A stretch of 64,000 nucleotides of DNA, taken from positions 124,001 to 188,000 of the forward strand of contig JACPPI010000001.1 in the NCBI GenBank assembly GCA_016190985.1. The letters run 5' to 3'. Each line of letters begins with the position of its first letter. Positions within the stretch are counted from its first letter, which is position 1. This document shows, piece after piece, positions 17,461-27,984 of this stretch. Under the pieces are notes generated by a model. The model had not been told where the DNA came from and searched no databases. It saw only the letters and a program-made list of their open reading frames with translations. The DNA comes from Opitutia bacterium. Lineage in GTDB: Bacteria; Verrucomicrobiota; Verrucomicrobiia; Opitutales; Opitutaceae. The translations under genes were made by a program, and so were the position numbers.

Positions 17461-18237
17461 TCACGCCTCGTCCTGCATCCGGAATGTGACCGTCCAGGTG
17501 TCCGGCCGGCGGGTCGGCGTGGGGCCGATCGAGCGCACCCGGCGGAAGGCGTCAAGCACGGACTCGTCGAACTCCCGGTTGCCCGACGACTTCGAGATGC
17601 GCGGACTCAGGATCGCACCGCTGGCCGTGATGTCGAAGGTCACCTTGGTCTCCAACTGGTCGCTCACGCCGCTCGGCGGCTCGTGGGCGTTCTTCAGTTC
17701 CTGGATGAGCAGCGAGATGTAGGTGTCGAGCTGGCTCTGCTGCTCGCGGGTCAGCGCGTTGCCGCCCCCGCCGCCGCGCGTGTTGGCGGTCGAGCCGCCT
17801 TTCACGCCGCCGACGATGCCCTGGGTGTCGATCTTCGGCACCTTGGCGGCTCGCTGAGTCGTGCTGGGCGCTGTCTGCTTCGGCGGTGGGTGCTTCTTCA
17901 GGTAATCCTGATATGAAACCTTGGCGCTTTTCTTCAGGTCCTTCGCCAGCGAGTTGTCGGGCTTGGGCTTTGGCTCCACCACGGCGTCCTCGGGCGGCGG
18001 CTTCTCGGCCGGCAGCTCCACCTTGGGCACGTTCACTTTCACCGGGGCGGTGGTGTTGCCGCGTGCGGGGGCGACCAGTTCATCGGGCGCGGTGGCCGGA
18101 CCGGCCACCAGCTCGAAGATCACGGGCTGCACCTTGTCCGAGCGCGCGACGTAGACCGTGGTGAGGAACAGCAGCGCCGCCAGGAAGGCGTGGAGCGTCA
18201 GCGACGTGAGGAACGCACTGGACGAATACGGGCGCAT
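17461..18237 (-). CDS. tonB: TonB/TolA-like energy transducer
   Basis: 258 residues with one N-terminal membrane helix (SLTLHAFLAALLFLTTVYV), a Pro/Lys/Glu-rich spacer, a Gly-rich hinge and a C-terminal TonB-like domain (VTFDITASGAI...FDESVLDAFRRV). It would carry proton-motive force from ExbB/ExbD to outer-membrane receptors. It is the last gene of an ExbB-ExbD-TonB operon, 4 bp after ExbD. No receptor gene is near, so the transported ligand is unknown. A TolA role is an alternative. Confidence 0.85.
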   Translation of the reverse strand: MRPYSSSAFLTSLTLHAFLAALLFLTTVYVARSDKVQPVIFELVAGPATAPDELVAPARGNTTAPVKVNVPKVELPAEKPPPEDAVVEPKPKPDNSLAKDLKKSAKVSYQDYLKKHPPPKQTAPSTTQRAAKVPKIDTQGIVGGVKGGSTANTRGGGGGNALTREQQSQLDTYISLLIQELKNAHEPPSGVSDQLETKVTFDITASGAILSPRISKSSGNREFDESVLDAFRRVRSIGPTPTRRPDTWTVTFRMQDEA

Positions 18238-18241
18238 CGGG

Positions 18242-18667
18242 TCACTTCGATTCCGTGTCGAAGGTGATCTTGGTGAGATCGTGCTTTTTGATCTCGTCCA
18301 TCAGCCGCACGACCTGCTGCCACTGCAGGCTGAGGTCGGCGCGGATGCGGATGACCGGCGGCTTGGGCTTGGCGGCGAGGCCGGAGAGCTTGCTCGACAG
18401 CTCGGCGAAACTGACACGGTTGGAGCCGAAATAGACGTTGCCGACCCGGTCGAGCGAGATGGTCTGGAACTCCGTGTCCGGCGGGGGCGGCGTCTGGGCC
18501 CGCTTGCTCTCGCCGGGCAGGTTCACCGGGATGGTCTGCTCCTGCTGGATGAGCGGCGTCGCAATCATGAAGATGATCAGGAGCGTGAACCCGAGGTCCA
18601 CCATGTTGGTGATGTTCAGCTCGGCGACCGGATGGAGCGGCCGGGGTCGGCGGAAAATCTTGGCCAT
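18242..18667 (-). CDS. exbD: ExbD/TolR-family biopolymer transport protein
   Basis: 141 residues with one membrane helix after a short cytoplasmic part (ITNMVDLGFTLLIIFMIA). The Asp of NMVDL is the conserved proton-path residue of ExbD/TolR. The rest is a small periplasmic domain. It lies 10 bp after ExbB and 4 bp before the TonB-like gene. Confidence 0.92.
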   Translation of the reverse strand: MAKIFRRPRPLHPVAELNITNMVDLGFTLLIIFMIATPLIQQEQTIPVNLPGESKRAQTPPPPDTEFQTISLDRVGNVYFGSNRVSFAELSSKLSGLAAKPKPPVIRIRADLSLQWQQVVRLMDEIKKHDLTKITFDTESK

Positions 18668-18677
18668 GGCACGCTCC

Positions 18678-19382
18678 TTACTTGGCCTCCAGCTCGATGC
18701 GGTCGGCGAGGTTGCTCGCGTAGTTCTCCAACTCGGTGATCATCGTCTTCACGTTTCCGAGGAGGATGTTGTAACCGAAGAGCGACGGGATGGCCACGAC
18801 CAGGCCGGCGATGGTGGTGAGCAACGCGGCCGACACGCCGGGGGCGAGGGTCTGGATGCTGGCGGTCTGCATGACGGACACGGCGCTGAACGCCTCCATC
18901 ACGCCCCACACCGTTCCGAACAGGCCCATGAACGGCGCGCCGGACACGAGCGACGCGAGCGTGATCATGCTCGACTCGTAGCGGAGCGACTGCCGGGCGA
19001 GCGCGCGCTGCACGGCGTTCTCGGCGTGTTCCAGCCGGCCGCGGGGGCTGTCGTCGCCCTTCTCCTTGCCGATGGCGGCGGCGCGGGCGTAGGCCTCGAG
19101 GGCGTCGGCCAGCAGGTCGGCATACGGGATGTCGCGGCGGTTGCGGAGATTCTCGGGCAGGTCGAGGATGTGGCGCTCCTGGCTGAGTTTGCGCTCGAAG
19201 GCGAAATTCAGCTCCCGCAGTTTCTTCAGCTCGGAGTATTTGCCCATCATCACCGCCCAGGCGAAAATGCTGAAGACCCCGAGGAGGCCGATGACGATCT
19301 GGCCGACGCGGTCGGTGGTGAGAAAGACGTTCCAGACGTTGACGGTGGAGGCGAGAAAGGGGGCCGGGAGAAACGCAAGCAT
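18678..19382 (-). CDS. exbB: ExbB/TolQ-family proton channel
   Basis: 234-residue MotA/TolQ/ExbB protein with three predicted membrane helices and the family core SGAPFMGLFGTVWGVMEAF and ATIAGLVVAIPSLFGYN-like region. Together with ExbD it forms the motor that drives the TonB-like protein. ATG 19382 begins at the first hydrophobic segment. A TTG at 19415 is less likely. Confidence 0.92.
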   Translation of the reverse strand: MLAFLPAPFLASTVNVWNVFLTTDRVGQIVIGLLGVFSIFAWAVMMGKYSELKKLRELNFAFERKLSQERHILDLPENLRNRRDIPYADLLADALEAYARAAAIGKEKGDDSPRGRLEHAENAVQRALARQSLRYESSMITLASLVSGAPFMGLFGTVWGVMEAFSAVSVMQTASIQTLAPGVSAALLTTIAGLVVAIPSLFGYNILLGNVKTMITELENYASNLADRIELEAK

Positions 19383-19498
19383 GGGCCTGAGTGTTGGCGC
19401 GTTTGCGGCGGCCAATCAATGGGAATCTCCGACCGGTGCGGTTGAATCTGGTTGCGCGCCGCTCCCAACCATTTTTCGTGGGAGCTGCGTCCAACAGC

Positions 19499-20146
19499 AT
19501 GCCCAACCTGACCATATCCTCCGGCCGGTTCATCTCCTTCGAGGGATCCGAGGGCAGCGGGAAATCCACCCAGATCACCCGTCTCATCGGGCGGCTGCGT
19601 CATGCGGGCCGGGAGATTGTTTCCACGCGCGAGCCGGGCGGCACCGACCTCGGCGAACGCATCCGCGACATCCTCCTGCACAAGGATGAGGGGCAGGGCA
19701 TGTGCCCGGAATCCGAGCTCCTGCTCTTTGCCGCCGCCCGGGCCCAGCTTGTGCGCACGGTTATCATCCCGGCCCTGCAACGAGGAGCAATTGTGATCAG
19801 TGACCGTTACCTGGACTCCTCCACCGTCTACCAGGGGGCCGCGCGCAATCTCGCGCCCGGCCCGGTCGCGGCCGTCAACGGCTTTGCCATCGGGGATGTG
19901 CTGCCGCATCTGACCGTGGTCATCGATGTGCCGACGGAGGTCAGCCTCGCCCGCGTCCGCCAGCGCTCGGCCGGGCAACCCGACCGGATCGAACGGGAGG
20001 ATGCCCCCTTTTTCAAAAAAGTCCGCGAGGCTTACCTGCAGCTCGGTCGCAACTGGCCGCAGCGCGTGGTCATCTTTGACGGCACCCAGTCGCCCGATGA
20101 CATCGAGAACAAAATCTGGGCCGAGGTTCAGAAACGCCTGGGCTGA
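19499..20146 (+). CDS. tmk: Thymidylate kinase
   Basis: Phosphorylates dTMP to dTDP for DNA synthesis. The 215 residues have the P-loop FEGSEGSGKST, the DR motif in SDRYLDSSTVYQG and a LID region around RSAGQPDRIERED. ATG 19499 gives the usual N-terminal length. It is followed after 3 bp by holB, a common bacterial pairing. Confidence 0.95.
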   Translation: MPNLTISSGRFISFEGSEGSGKSTQITRLIGRLRHAGREIVSTREPGGTDLGERIRDILLHKDEGQGMCPESELLLFAAARAQLVRTVIIPALQRGAIVISDRYLDSSTVYQGAARNLAPGPVAAVNGFAIGDVLPHLTVVIDVPTEVSLARVRQRSAGQPDRIEREDAPFFKKVREAYLQLGRNWPQRVVIFDGTQSPDDIENKIWAEVQKRLG

Positions 20147-20149
20147 ATC

Positions 20150-21151
20150 ATGAGCGTAATCACCCCCTGGCCCGCCGCCCTGGCCGGAACTCCCGCCGTC
20201 ACGGTCATCGAGCGCGCCATCGAGCGCACCCGCCTCGCCAACAGCCTGCTGCTGCACGGCGAAAACCTCGGCACGCTCGCCACCGTCGCCCACGCCATCG
20301 CCGACCGGTTGCTGAACGACCCGCGCCACCAGGCGCAGCATTTTCCGCCCAAGGAGCATCCCGACTACTTCCCCCTGCGCCCGACCAAGAAAATGCGCAT
20401 GATTCGAGTGGGCGAGTCGGCCGCCGAGCCGGGCACCATGCGCGAATTCATCTCCCGCATCCAGAAGTCGCCCCAGATCAGCCACCGCAAGGTGGCCATC
20501 GTCTACGAGGCCGACCGCATGAACACCGAGGCGGCCAACGCGTTTCTCAAGACGCTGGAGGAACCGCCGGCCAACACCACCATCCTGCTGCTGACCACCC
20601 GCCCCTACTCGCTGCTGCCCACCATCCGCAGCCGCTGCCTGCACTTCCGCTTCACCGACGCGGGCAGCGAGGCGCTCGCGGGGGTGGATGACGCGACGCG
20701 GGCCCAGTGGAAGTCCACCCTGGCCGACTACGCCGGCTGGCTCCAGTTGCTGACCGCCGGCGTCGTGGAAAAACGCGCCGTGGCCGACCAACTGCTCGGT
20801 GCCTACGGCCTTATCACCCGCTTCAAGGCCGTGCTCGCCGCCGCCACCGATCAGGCCTGGAAGCAGCAGAAGGAGAAACTCCCGGAGGATCTGGAAGATG
20901 AGGAGATCGACGCCATTCAGACCGGTCTGGCCAACGGCATCCGCCTGAAACTATTCGCCGAGCTGGAGCACGCCACCCGCGACTTCGCTCAGAAGCGCCT
21001 GCTCGAAGGCGACGAGTCGGCCCGCCGCTCGCTTGTGGCCGCCATCGCCCAGCTCGAACACGACATCGGCCTCCTCCGCCTGAACCTCAACGAAGCCGCC
21101 GCCCTCGAGAATTTCCTGCTTTCGTCGCTGCGGCTGTGGTCTAAGCGTTGA
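20150..21151 (+). CDS. holB: DNA polymerase III delta' subunit-like clamp-loader protein
   Basis: 333-residue AAA+ clamp-loader protein. A Walker B-like region (VAIVYEADRMNTEAANAFLKTLEEPP) and the SRC motif (TIRSRCLHF) are clear. The P-loop position reads HGENLGT, lacking the GKT of an ATP-binding site, as expected for a non-hydrolysing delta' subunit. It runs directly after tmk, and its 3' end overlaps the converging hydrolase gene by 11 bp. Confidence 0.88.
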   Translation: MSVITPWPAALAGTPAVTVIERAIERTRLANSLLLHGENLGTLATVAHAIADRLLNDPRHQAQHFPPKEHPDYFPLRPTKKMRMIRVGESAAEPGTMREFISRIQKSPQISHRKVAIVYEADRMNTEAANAFLKTLEEPPANTTILLLTTRPYSLLPTIRSRCLHFRFTDAGSEALAGVDDATRAQWKSTLADYAGWLQLLTAGVVEKRAVADQLLGAYGLITRFKAVLAAATDQAWKQQKEKLPEDLEDEEIDAIQTGLANGIRLKLFAELEHATRDFAQKRLLEGDESARRSLVAAIAQLEHDIGLLRLNLNEAAALENFLLSSLRLWSKR

Positions 21152-21908
21152 GCAGCCGCCGCACAAACTCTTCACGGGAATCCATGTGCGGGTTGTGGCC
21201 GGAGTCGGCGATGACCTCGATCTTGGTGATGGGAAAATGCCGGCGCATCAGGTCGTGGTCGGCCGGCTCGGCGTAGCGGGAGCGGCCGCCGAGGATGAGC
21301 AGCGTCGGGCCGACGAACTGGTCGCCGGGCTTCAGGCCGCTCTTCTCCAGCGCGGGGAGCGCCTGCGCCAGCACCGGCAGGTTCACCTGCCAGCGCCAAT
21401 GACCGTGCTCATGCACCAGGTTGGTCGCGAGGAATTTTCTCATCCCGAGATTGGCCACCCGGGCCTCGAAGCGCAGTTCCGCCTCCTGCCGCGAGTGCAG
21501 GCTGCCGAGGTCCAGCTCCGTCATCGCCAGGAATTCCGCCCGGTGGGCGGCCCAACTGTAATCCTTCGGCGCGACATCCACGACGACCAGCCGCTCCACC
21601 CGCTCCGGGTGTCGGCAGGCGAGTCGCATCGCCGTCTTCCCGCCCATGCTGTGACCGACGATCACCGCTCGGGCCAAACCTTGTCCGTCCATCCAGGCCA
21701 GGATGTCCGCCGTCATCACCTCATAGTTCATCTCGGGCGCATGGGGCGATCGGCCGTGGTTGCGGGCGTCGAGCGCGAACACGTGGAAATGTTTCGCCAG
21801 GTCCCGCCCCGTGCTCAGCCAGTTGCGCGACGAGCCCAGCAGGCCGTGCAGCACGAGCATCGGGGGTTTGCCAGCGCCGCCCAGATCGGTGTGATGTAAT
21901 TTAACCAC
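21141..21908 (-). CDS. Alpha/beta-fold hydrolase (YbfF-like)
   Basis: Serine hydrolase of about 255 residues with oxyanion motif LHGLLGSSRNW, nucleophile elbow GHSMGGK, and catalytic His in DSGHNPH. It resembles YbfF-type esterases; the substrate is unknown. GTG 21908 is chosen. Upstream in-frame codons run through a dispersed repeat (21901-21928), so a longer form is unlikely. Confidence 0.85.
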   Translation of the reverse strand: MVKLHHTDLGGAGKPPMLVLHGLLGSSRNWLSTGRDLAKHFHVFALDARNHGRSPHAPEMNYEVMTADILAWMDGQGLARAVIVGHSMGGKTAMRLACRHPERVERLVVVDVAPKDYSWAAHRAEFLAMTELDLGSLHSRQEAELRFEARVANLGMRKFLATNLVHEHGHWRWQVNLPVLAQALPALEKSGLKPGDQFVGPTLLILGGRSRYAEPADHDLMRRHFPITKIEVIADSGHNPHMDSREEFVRRLLNA

Positions 21909-22030
21909 AGAGACACGGAGACACAGAGCAAACTTCAGAGACAAATCTATTCTGGCCCATCCGGCCGACATCAACGGGCTGCTGCTTTTGGCTTCCCAAA
22001 CCTCTGCGCCCTCTGTGACTCTGTGGTTAA
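21901..22030. repeat. Inverted copies of a CACAGAG-rich dispersed repeat
   Basis: TTAACCACAGAGACACGGAG at 21901 and the inverse CTCTGTGACTCTGTGGTTAA at 22011-22030 share a 12-bp exact end, with about 80 bp between arms. The pair fills the divergent gap between the hydrolase and mutS and touches both starts, so it may carry their promoters. Confidence 0.7.
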
Positions 22031-22036
22031 TTGATT

Positions 22037-24610
<2,574 letters not shown>

Positions 24611-24621
24611 GCGCAGCCGCC

Positions 24622-25047
24622 TTACTCCCCCGCGAGGTTTAGTCCGAGTTTTCTGGCCGCCTCAAGCACGCGCTTGTCGCGCGTGAACAAGGGCCCGGCA
24701 TCCACGCTCAGATAGGTCGCGAGGTGGATGGCATCCAATGTCCGGAGCAGGACATCGGGTGCGACCTGCCGCATGAGATCGGTGGCCTCACGCACCGTAT
24801 CGCGATCAAATGCGATCAGCCGCACCGCGCCTTCATCGCAGTGCCGGTCGAACAGGGCAGATATGCGCGCACGTTGCTCCGCATCGAGCAGTCCGGTTTT
24901 CTGCTTGGCCAGGAGCGCTCTCGCCAACTCGGCGCGCCCGAGCTCGGATATGAAAATGCCCTGCGCACCCTTGACGACCCGCTCGCATTCCTCCGAATCA
25001 GATTCGGGCAGATAGAGGGGAACGAGCGCCGAAGTATCGAGATACAT
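24622..25047 (-). CDS. PIN-domain ribonuclease toxin (VapC-like)
   Basis: 141-residue PIN protein with the acidic residues of the family: Asp in MYLDTSALV, Glu in ELGRAELARA, Asp in LDAIHLATYL and FTRDKRV. VapC toxins cut tRNA or rRNA; the target here is not known. It overlaps the antitoxin stop by one base (TAATG), typical of a TA operon. Confidence 0.88.
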   Translation of the reverse strand: MYLDTSALVPLYLPESDSEECERVVKGAQGIFISELGRAELARALLAKQKTGLLDAEQRARISALFDRHCDEGAVRLIAFDRDTVREATDLMRQVAPDVLLRTLDAIHLATYLSVDAGPLFTRDKRVLEAARKLGLNLAGE

Positions 25048-25379
25048 TACCAGCGGTCAGCCCGGTCCTCGTCGATCAGAGCTTGGGAGTCCGGCTGCAT
25101 CGGCATGGTATCCCGAAAAGCCTTGAGCGATTGCCACGGCTTGCCGCGCAGCACGGGGCGGTAGCGCACGATCATGGCCTTGGGCTCGCCGTCGCTGGTG
25201 ATGACGATCTGTTCGCCGCGGGCGGCGCGTTGCAGCAGGGCGGAGAGCTGATCCTTGGCCTCCCGCACGGCCACGACGTCGCGCCGGATGCCATACGCCG
25301 CCGCCGCCTCGCGGATTTGCTGCGGGGTCTCGGGCTCACCGGGCGTATAGACGGTGGAGCTGGCCTTCTTTGGCTTCAT
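25047..25379 (-). CDS. Phd/YefM-type antitoxin
   Basis: 110-residue antitoxin. The central part (AVREAKDQLSALLQRAARGEQIVITSDGEP) is the Phd/YefM DNA-binding fold, and the C-terminal tail would neutralise the PIN toxin. It carries an N-terminal extension of roughly 45 residues beyond the usual Phd start. ATG 25379 is chosen; tandem GGCCACAT repeats lie just upstream. Confidence 0.85.
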   Translation of the reverse strand: MKPKKASSTVYTPGEPETPQQIREAAAAYGIRRDVVAVREAKDQLSALLQRAARGEQIVITSDGEPKAMIVRYRPVLRGKPWQSLKAFRDTMPMQPDSQALIDEDRADRW

Positions 25380-25404
25380 GCGGCCACATGAGGCCACATC
25401 AGGC
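25380..25404 (-). promoter_or_regulatory. Possible antitoxin operator (tandem GGCCACAT)
   Basis: Two GGCCACAT units spaced 10 bp apart, followed by a partial third, lie immediately before the antitoxin start. One-turn spacing fits a dimeric autorepressor. This is inferred from position and spacing only. Confidence 0.4.
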
Positions 25405-25419
25405 CTGTTTGGCAAGCTT

Positions 25420-26178
25420 TCAATACGCCGCCGTGAACTCGCGCGGGAGCGGTGCGACGGCCTTGAAGGCGTGGCTCTTGCCCGCGAATTCGTAGGTGAA
25501 ACCGGTTTCGAGCGAGTGCAGGAACAGCCGCTTGGTCTGGTGCATCCTGGCGAATTCCCGGTTGAGCGCGAAGTTCCCGTAGGTCTGGTCGCCGATGATC
25601 GGCAGCTGGCGCTTGGCGCACTGCACGCGCAGCTGGTGGCTGCGGCCCGTGCGCGGCTCCAGTTTCACGAGCGAGGTCGAGAAGGTCTTCTGCGTGTGCC
25701 TGATCAACTGGAAGCGCGTCTCGGCCGGCACGTTGCCGATGGTCGCGGTCCGAATCCGCCCGTGCGATTTCTTCACGGCGAGCTGGTCGCGCCAGTATTC
25801 AAAGTTTTGGTGCGGCCGCCCGAAGACGAGCGCCTGGTAGGTCTTGTTCACCTGCTTTTTGGCGTAGTGGTCGCGCACGGCGAGCGCCACCTTCTCGCTG
25901 GCGGCGGTGAGGATCACGCCGGACGTGGCCGAATCGAGTCGGTTGAGCAGCCACAGGCGGCGCGCCGTGCCGTCGGCCGCCGTCCAATGAAAGCACTGCG
26001 CCTCCTTGTCGTAACGGACGGTCAGCAGCGACCGGGCCTCGTCCCTGGATTCGTTGGGATGCGAGAGGAGTCCGGCGGGCTTGTTGAAGGCGGCGAGCCC
26101 GTTGGCGTCGCGGGTGAGCGGCGCCACGCCCTCGCCCAGCGGCAGGGTCTCCCAGAAATCTGCCGGCAGCGCGCTCAC
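25420..26178 (-). CDS. RluA-family pseudouridine synthase
   Basis: Converts uridine to pseudouridine in rRNA or tRNA. About 252 residues carry the catalytic Asp in LNRLDSATSG, the AFNKPAGLLSH start of the family and RTGRSHQLRV. No S4 domain is present. GTG 26178 overlaps the upstream TonB-like stop as GTGA, which decides the start. The RNA target cannot be told from sequence. Confidence 0.9.
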   Translation of the reverse strand: MSALPADFWETLPLGEGVAPLTRDANGLAAFNKPAGLLSHPNESRDEARSLLTVRYDKEAQCFHWTAADGTARRLWLLNRLDSATSGVILTAASEKVALAVRDHYAKKQVNKTYQALVFGRPHQNFEYWRDQLAVKKSHGRIRTATIGNVPAETRFQLIRHTQKTFSTSLVKLEPRTGRSHQLRVQCAKRQLPIIGDQTYGNFALNREFARMHQTKRLFLHSLETGFTYEFAGKSHAFKAVAPLPREFTAAY

Positions 26179-27287
26179 TGATAGTGGAAACTGAAGGTCA
26201 GCTCCTGCGAGTCGCCCAGCACGGCGATCATCTGGTCGGTCCACTTGCGGTAAGGCTGCGGGTAGGTGATGGCGTTCTGGCAGGAGAAGACGCCCTGCTT
26301 GCCCGCGCCGCTGTCCTCGACCTTGATAATCTCGGTCTCGCCCTTGGAGTTGATCCGAAACTTGACGATGACGTTGGTGCCGCCGGGCGGGGAGACGCGG
26401 CTTTCGCGCAGGATGTTATACCACTGGACCTGGACGATCTCGATCAGCTCGTTGAGGTATTCGCCGTATTCGCTCCAGCGTGCGTCCATGCCGAGGATGC
26501 CGATGTTGGCGACGCCGGTGGCGCGGTTGGCCAGCGGCGACTGGCGGTTCAACGAGGTGGAGGCGAGCCGCGGGCGCTCCTTGGGTTGCGCGTGCTGGGC
26601 CTGGACCACCGCCACGAGGCCGCCGGTCGGGTCCTTGGCGTCCTTCGCGCCTTCCTGCGCCTGCTCGGCGCGAGTGGTGGGCGATTTTGACTTGGCGATG
26701 TTGGTGGCGATGCCGTCCTCCGACTTGCCCTCGGTCTTGTCGAAGCCGCTCAACGGCACCAGCTCGGCCCGGGCCTTCTGCTCGGCGCGCTCCTGCGCCT
26801 CGTCCTTGGTCAGCTCCGGCGCGGACGCGGTGGGCAGTTGGGGCGGCGCCATGTCGCCCGAGACGATGGCGGAGCTGTCCTTGAACTTGTCCTCGCCCTT
26901 GGTGCTCGGGCGTTTTTCGGGGTCCAGCTCCTTGGCGGCGACTTCCTGCGCCGACTGCTGGTTGCGGTTGCTGAAATTGGGGGTCTTGTCCGGGGTGTTC
27001 TCGGGCGCGGCGGAGTTGGTCTCGACGAAGCGGAAGGGATCGCGCTCTTTCCCGACCGTCTTTGGCTGGGCCAGCTCGAAGTCGAAGGTCTTGCCCTTGT
27101 TCGCGCTCGTGACCGAGATGCCGCCGTGGCTGCCGGTGAACTTGTCGAAGTTGAAATTGGGCGCGAGCCACACCAGCAGGAGGTGGAACAGCAGCGTGCA
27201 GGCCACCCCGATGGCGATGGAATGGTCCGCGCCCTCCTTTTCGGGCGCCGGCGGCGTCTGGCCTAACTGGGCGAACTGGGTCGTCAC
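26175..27287 (-). CDS. TonB-like periplasmic-spanning protein 2
   Basis: 370 residues. It has a short cytoplasmic start, one membrane helix (IGVACTLLFHLLLVWLAP), a long charged Lys/Glu/Ala/Gln-rich spacer and a small C-terminal domain (VIVKFRINSKGETEIIKVEDSG) resembling TonB/TolA C-termini. It has no adjacent ExbB/ExbD and may use the pair at 18242-19382. It sits between maf (10 bp) and the pseudouridine synthase (overlap) in one operon. Confidence 0.75.
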   Translation of the reverse strand: MTTQFAQLGQTPPAPEKEGADHSIAIGVACTLLFHLLLVWLAPNFNFDKFTGSHGGISVTSANKGKTFDFELAQPKTVGKERDPFRFVETNSAAPENTPDKTPNFSNRNQQSAQEVAAKELDPEKRPSTKGEDKFKDSSAIVSGDMAPPQLPTASAPELTKDEAQERAEQKARAELVPLSGFDKTEGKSEDGIATNIAKSKSPTTRAEQAQEGAKDAKDPTGGLVAVVQAQHAQPKERPRLASTSLNRQSPLANRATGVANIGILGMDARWSEYGEYLNELIEIVQVQWYNILRESRVSPPGGTNVIVKFRINSKGETEIIKVEDSGAGKQGVFSCQNAITYPQPYRKWTDQMIAVLGDSQELTFSFHYQ

Positions 27288-27297
27288 GGTGAGGGAA

Positions 27298-27885
27298 TCA
27301 ACGCGTCAGACCCGCCCTAGTCAAAAGTTGTTTCATTGCTTCGAGCGGCAGGCCCACAATATTTGTCAGCGACCCGGTATGGCCCGCCACGATGAGGTCG
27401 CCGTGCTCCTGGATGGCGTAGCCTCCGGCCTTGTCGAGGGTGTGCACCCGGCTGAGGTAGAGCGCGATGATCGCATCGTCGAGCGCCTTGAATGTCACCT
27501 CGCTGGCGACGCCCTGTTCGAGTTTCAGGCCGTCGCACCGGCGGCGGATCGCCAGCCCGGTGAAGACGGTGTGCGTGCGCCCCGCGAGCCGCCGGAGCAT
27601 CGCCCGGGCGTCAGCCGGGTCGCGGGGCTTGTTGAGCACCGTGCGGTCGATGAACACCGTCGTGTCCGCCCCGATGACCGTCGCGTCAGGGTGAAGGGCG
27701 GCCACCCAGTCGGCCTTGAGCGCGGCGTTGTGTCTGACCATCTCGCGCGGGTCGGCGTCGGCTGCCTCGTGTTCGGTCACCTCCGCCGCGATGACGTCGA
27801 AGGGCACGCCGAGCGACGCCAACAGCTCCTTCCGCCGCGGCGAGGCGGAGGCGAGGATGAGACGGGAAGGCACGGAAGCAGTCAT
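27298..27885 (-). CDS. maf: Maf-like nucleoside triphosphate pyrophosphatase
   Basis: 195 residues with the family start LILASASPRRKELL, the central VIGADTTVFID and the DKAGGYAIQEHG motif. Maf proteins hydrolyse dTTP, UTP or modified nucleotides. First gene of the maf-TonB-like-RluA operon, divergent from nadE over 99 bp. Confidence 0.93.
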   Translation of the reverse strand: MTASVPSRLILASASPRRKELLASLGVPFDVIAAEVTEHEAADADPREMVRHNAALKADWVAALHPDATVIGADTTVFIDRTVLNKPRDPADARAMLRRLAGRTHTVFTGLAIRRRCDGLKLEQGVASEVTFKALDDAIIALYLSRVHTLDKAGGYAIQEHGDLIVAGHTGSLTNIVGLPLEAMKQLLTRAGLTR

Positions 27886-27984
27886 CGCCCGGCACAGTAG
27901 GTGGGAATTCCCGACGGGGGCTAGCGGATTCCACGGCTTGAGGTTGCAGTCCAGCGGTTTGCCCTCAACCTGTGCCCTCTTCCC